The notes under the pieces are model-generated. The model did not search any database, was not told the origin of the DNA, and was given only the letters and a program-made list of their open reading frames with translations. Positions 53,393 through 53,442 of a stretch of 53,442 nt of DNA are shown here, piece by piece; positions within the stretch are counted from its first letter, which is position 1, and every line of letters starts with the position of its first letter. The stretch covers positions 1 to 53,442 of the forward strand of contig JAPOTF010000056.1 in NCBI GenBank assembly GCA_026709325.1, in the 5' to 3' direction. Origin of the DNA: Roseovarius sp. (GTDB lineage: Bacteria > Pseudomonadota > Alphaproteobacteria > Rhodobacterales > Rhodobacteraceae). The translations under genes were made by a program, and so were the position numbers.

Positions 53393-53430
53393 ATTTATTT
53401 AACATGAAGTCATGTTCATGTTAAATAAAT
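53393..53430. repeat. 16-base perfect inverted repeat at the right edge
   Basis: ATTTATTTAACATGAA (53393-53408) and TTCATGTTAAATAAAT (53415-53430) are perfect complements around a 6-base centre, GTCATG. The AT-rich sequence resembles a large operator or a mobile-element end more than a terminator, since no U-run is placed consistently. The adjoining stretch 53160-53392 has no recognised gene. Confidence 0.6.
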
Positions 53431-53442
53431 CAAAAAATTTTA

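Noticed and set aside
1-53442. Search for tRNA, rRNA, CRISPR arrays and known riboswitches
   Set aside because: No T-loop/anticodon arrangement, no regularly spaced repeats and no recognised riboswitch core were seen by eye. A covariance-model scan would be needed to exclude small RNAs.

Overview
The window looks like a chromosomal segment of an alphaproteobacterium, most likely Rhodobacterales or a close relative. That reading rests on gene content and order: rplY-pth-DUF2237 close to trpA and ychF, argD-argF, a UMF1-type MFS transporter, a single-component YggT, and biotin-linked PxpABC clusters. No rRNA, tRNA or CRISPR array was recognised by eye. By eye the window alternates between two compositions. 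Housekeeping stretches (about 10.8-23.1 kb and 46.0-53.2 kb) use many A/T-ending codons. Accessory catabolic and transport islands (0.5-9.4 kb and 23.8-43.6 kb) are more GC-rich. The islands also hold most of the broken genes (GST, cupin, bioY, second pxpB and pxpC), so they appear acquired and partly decaying.

Layout. (1) 0.5-9.4 kb, all minus strand: hyuA-hyuB (ATP-dependent hydantoinase/oxoprolinase type), a TetR regulator, a wrecked GST gene, an NMT1-type ABC importer and an EamA transporter. They lie behind one strong sigma70-like promoter with a TetR-type operator sitting on the start site. (2) 9.4-10.8 kb: no convincing gene; contains one copy of a 185-bp MITE-like repeat. (3) 10.8-23.1 kb, core: UMF1 transporter, arfB, yggT, recQ, a hipA-hipB toxin-antitoxin pair in inverted order, thiolase, EamA and RhtB exporters, argD-argF. 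(4) 23.1-33.5 kb: phage-like remnants, then a long minus-strand run pxpA-accB-accC-pxpB-pxpC-bioM-bioN-bioY(frameshifted)-nitroreductase-cupin(pseudo)-adenylate ligase-thiolase homologue. (5) 33.7-45.4 kb: LysR regulator, a second pxpA with decayed pxpB and pxpC, GntR regulator, a PotABCD-like ABC importer, a class III omega-aminotransferase and a highly divergent GroEL paralogue. (6) 46.0-53.4 kb, core: rplY, pth, DUF2237, an lldD-like oxidase, trpA, ychF, then a PD-(D/E)XK nuclease-fold protein of unknown role and a 16-bp inverted repeat at the right edge.

How the parts may work together (inference). PxpA/B/C open lactam-like rings such as 5-oxoproline. Biotin carboxylase plus a mini-BCCP could supply a carboxyl group to a PxpB-PxpC carboxyltransferase, and the adjacent ECF transporter would bring in biotin. 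Opening a lactam yields an omega-amino acid, which is the substrate type of the class III aminotransferase next door, and the PotABCD-like importer could supply it. A palindrome TGATATATCA occurs upstream of both the aminotransferase operon and the GroEL-like gene, with a variant upstream of gntR/pxpA2, suggesting one GntR-controlled unit. The least expected elements are the GroEL-like protein lacking the key hydrolytic aspartate, the thiolase homologue lacking its second catalytic cysteine, and the MITE that supplies the last codons of the GroEL-like gene.
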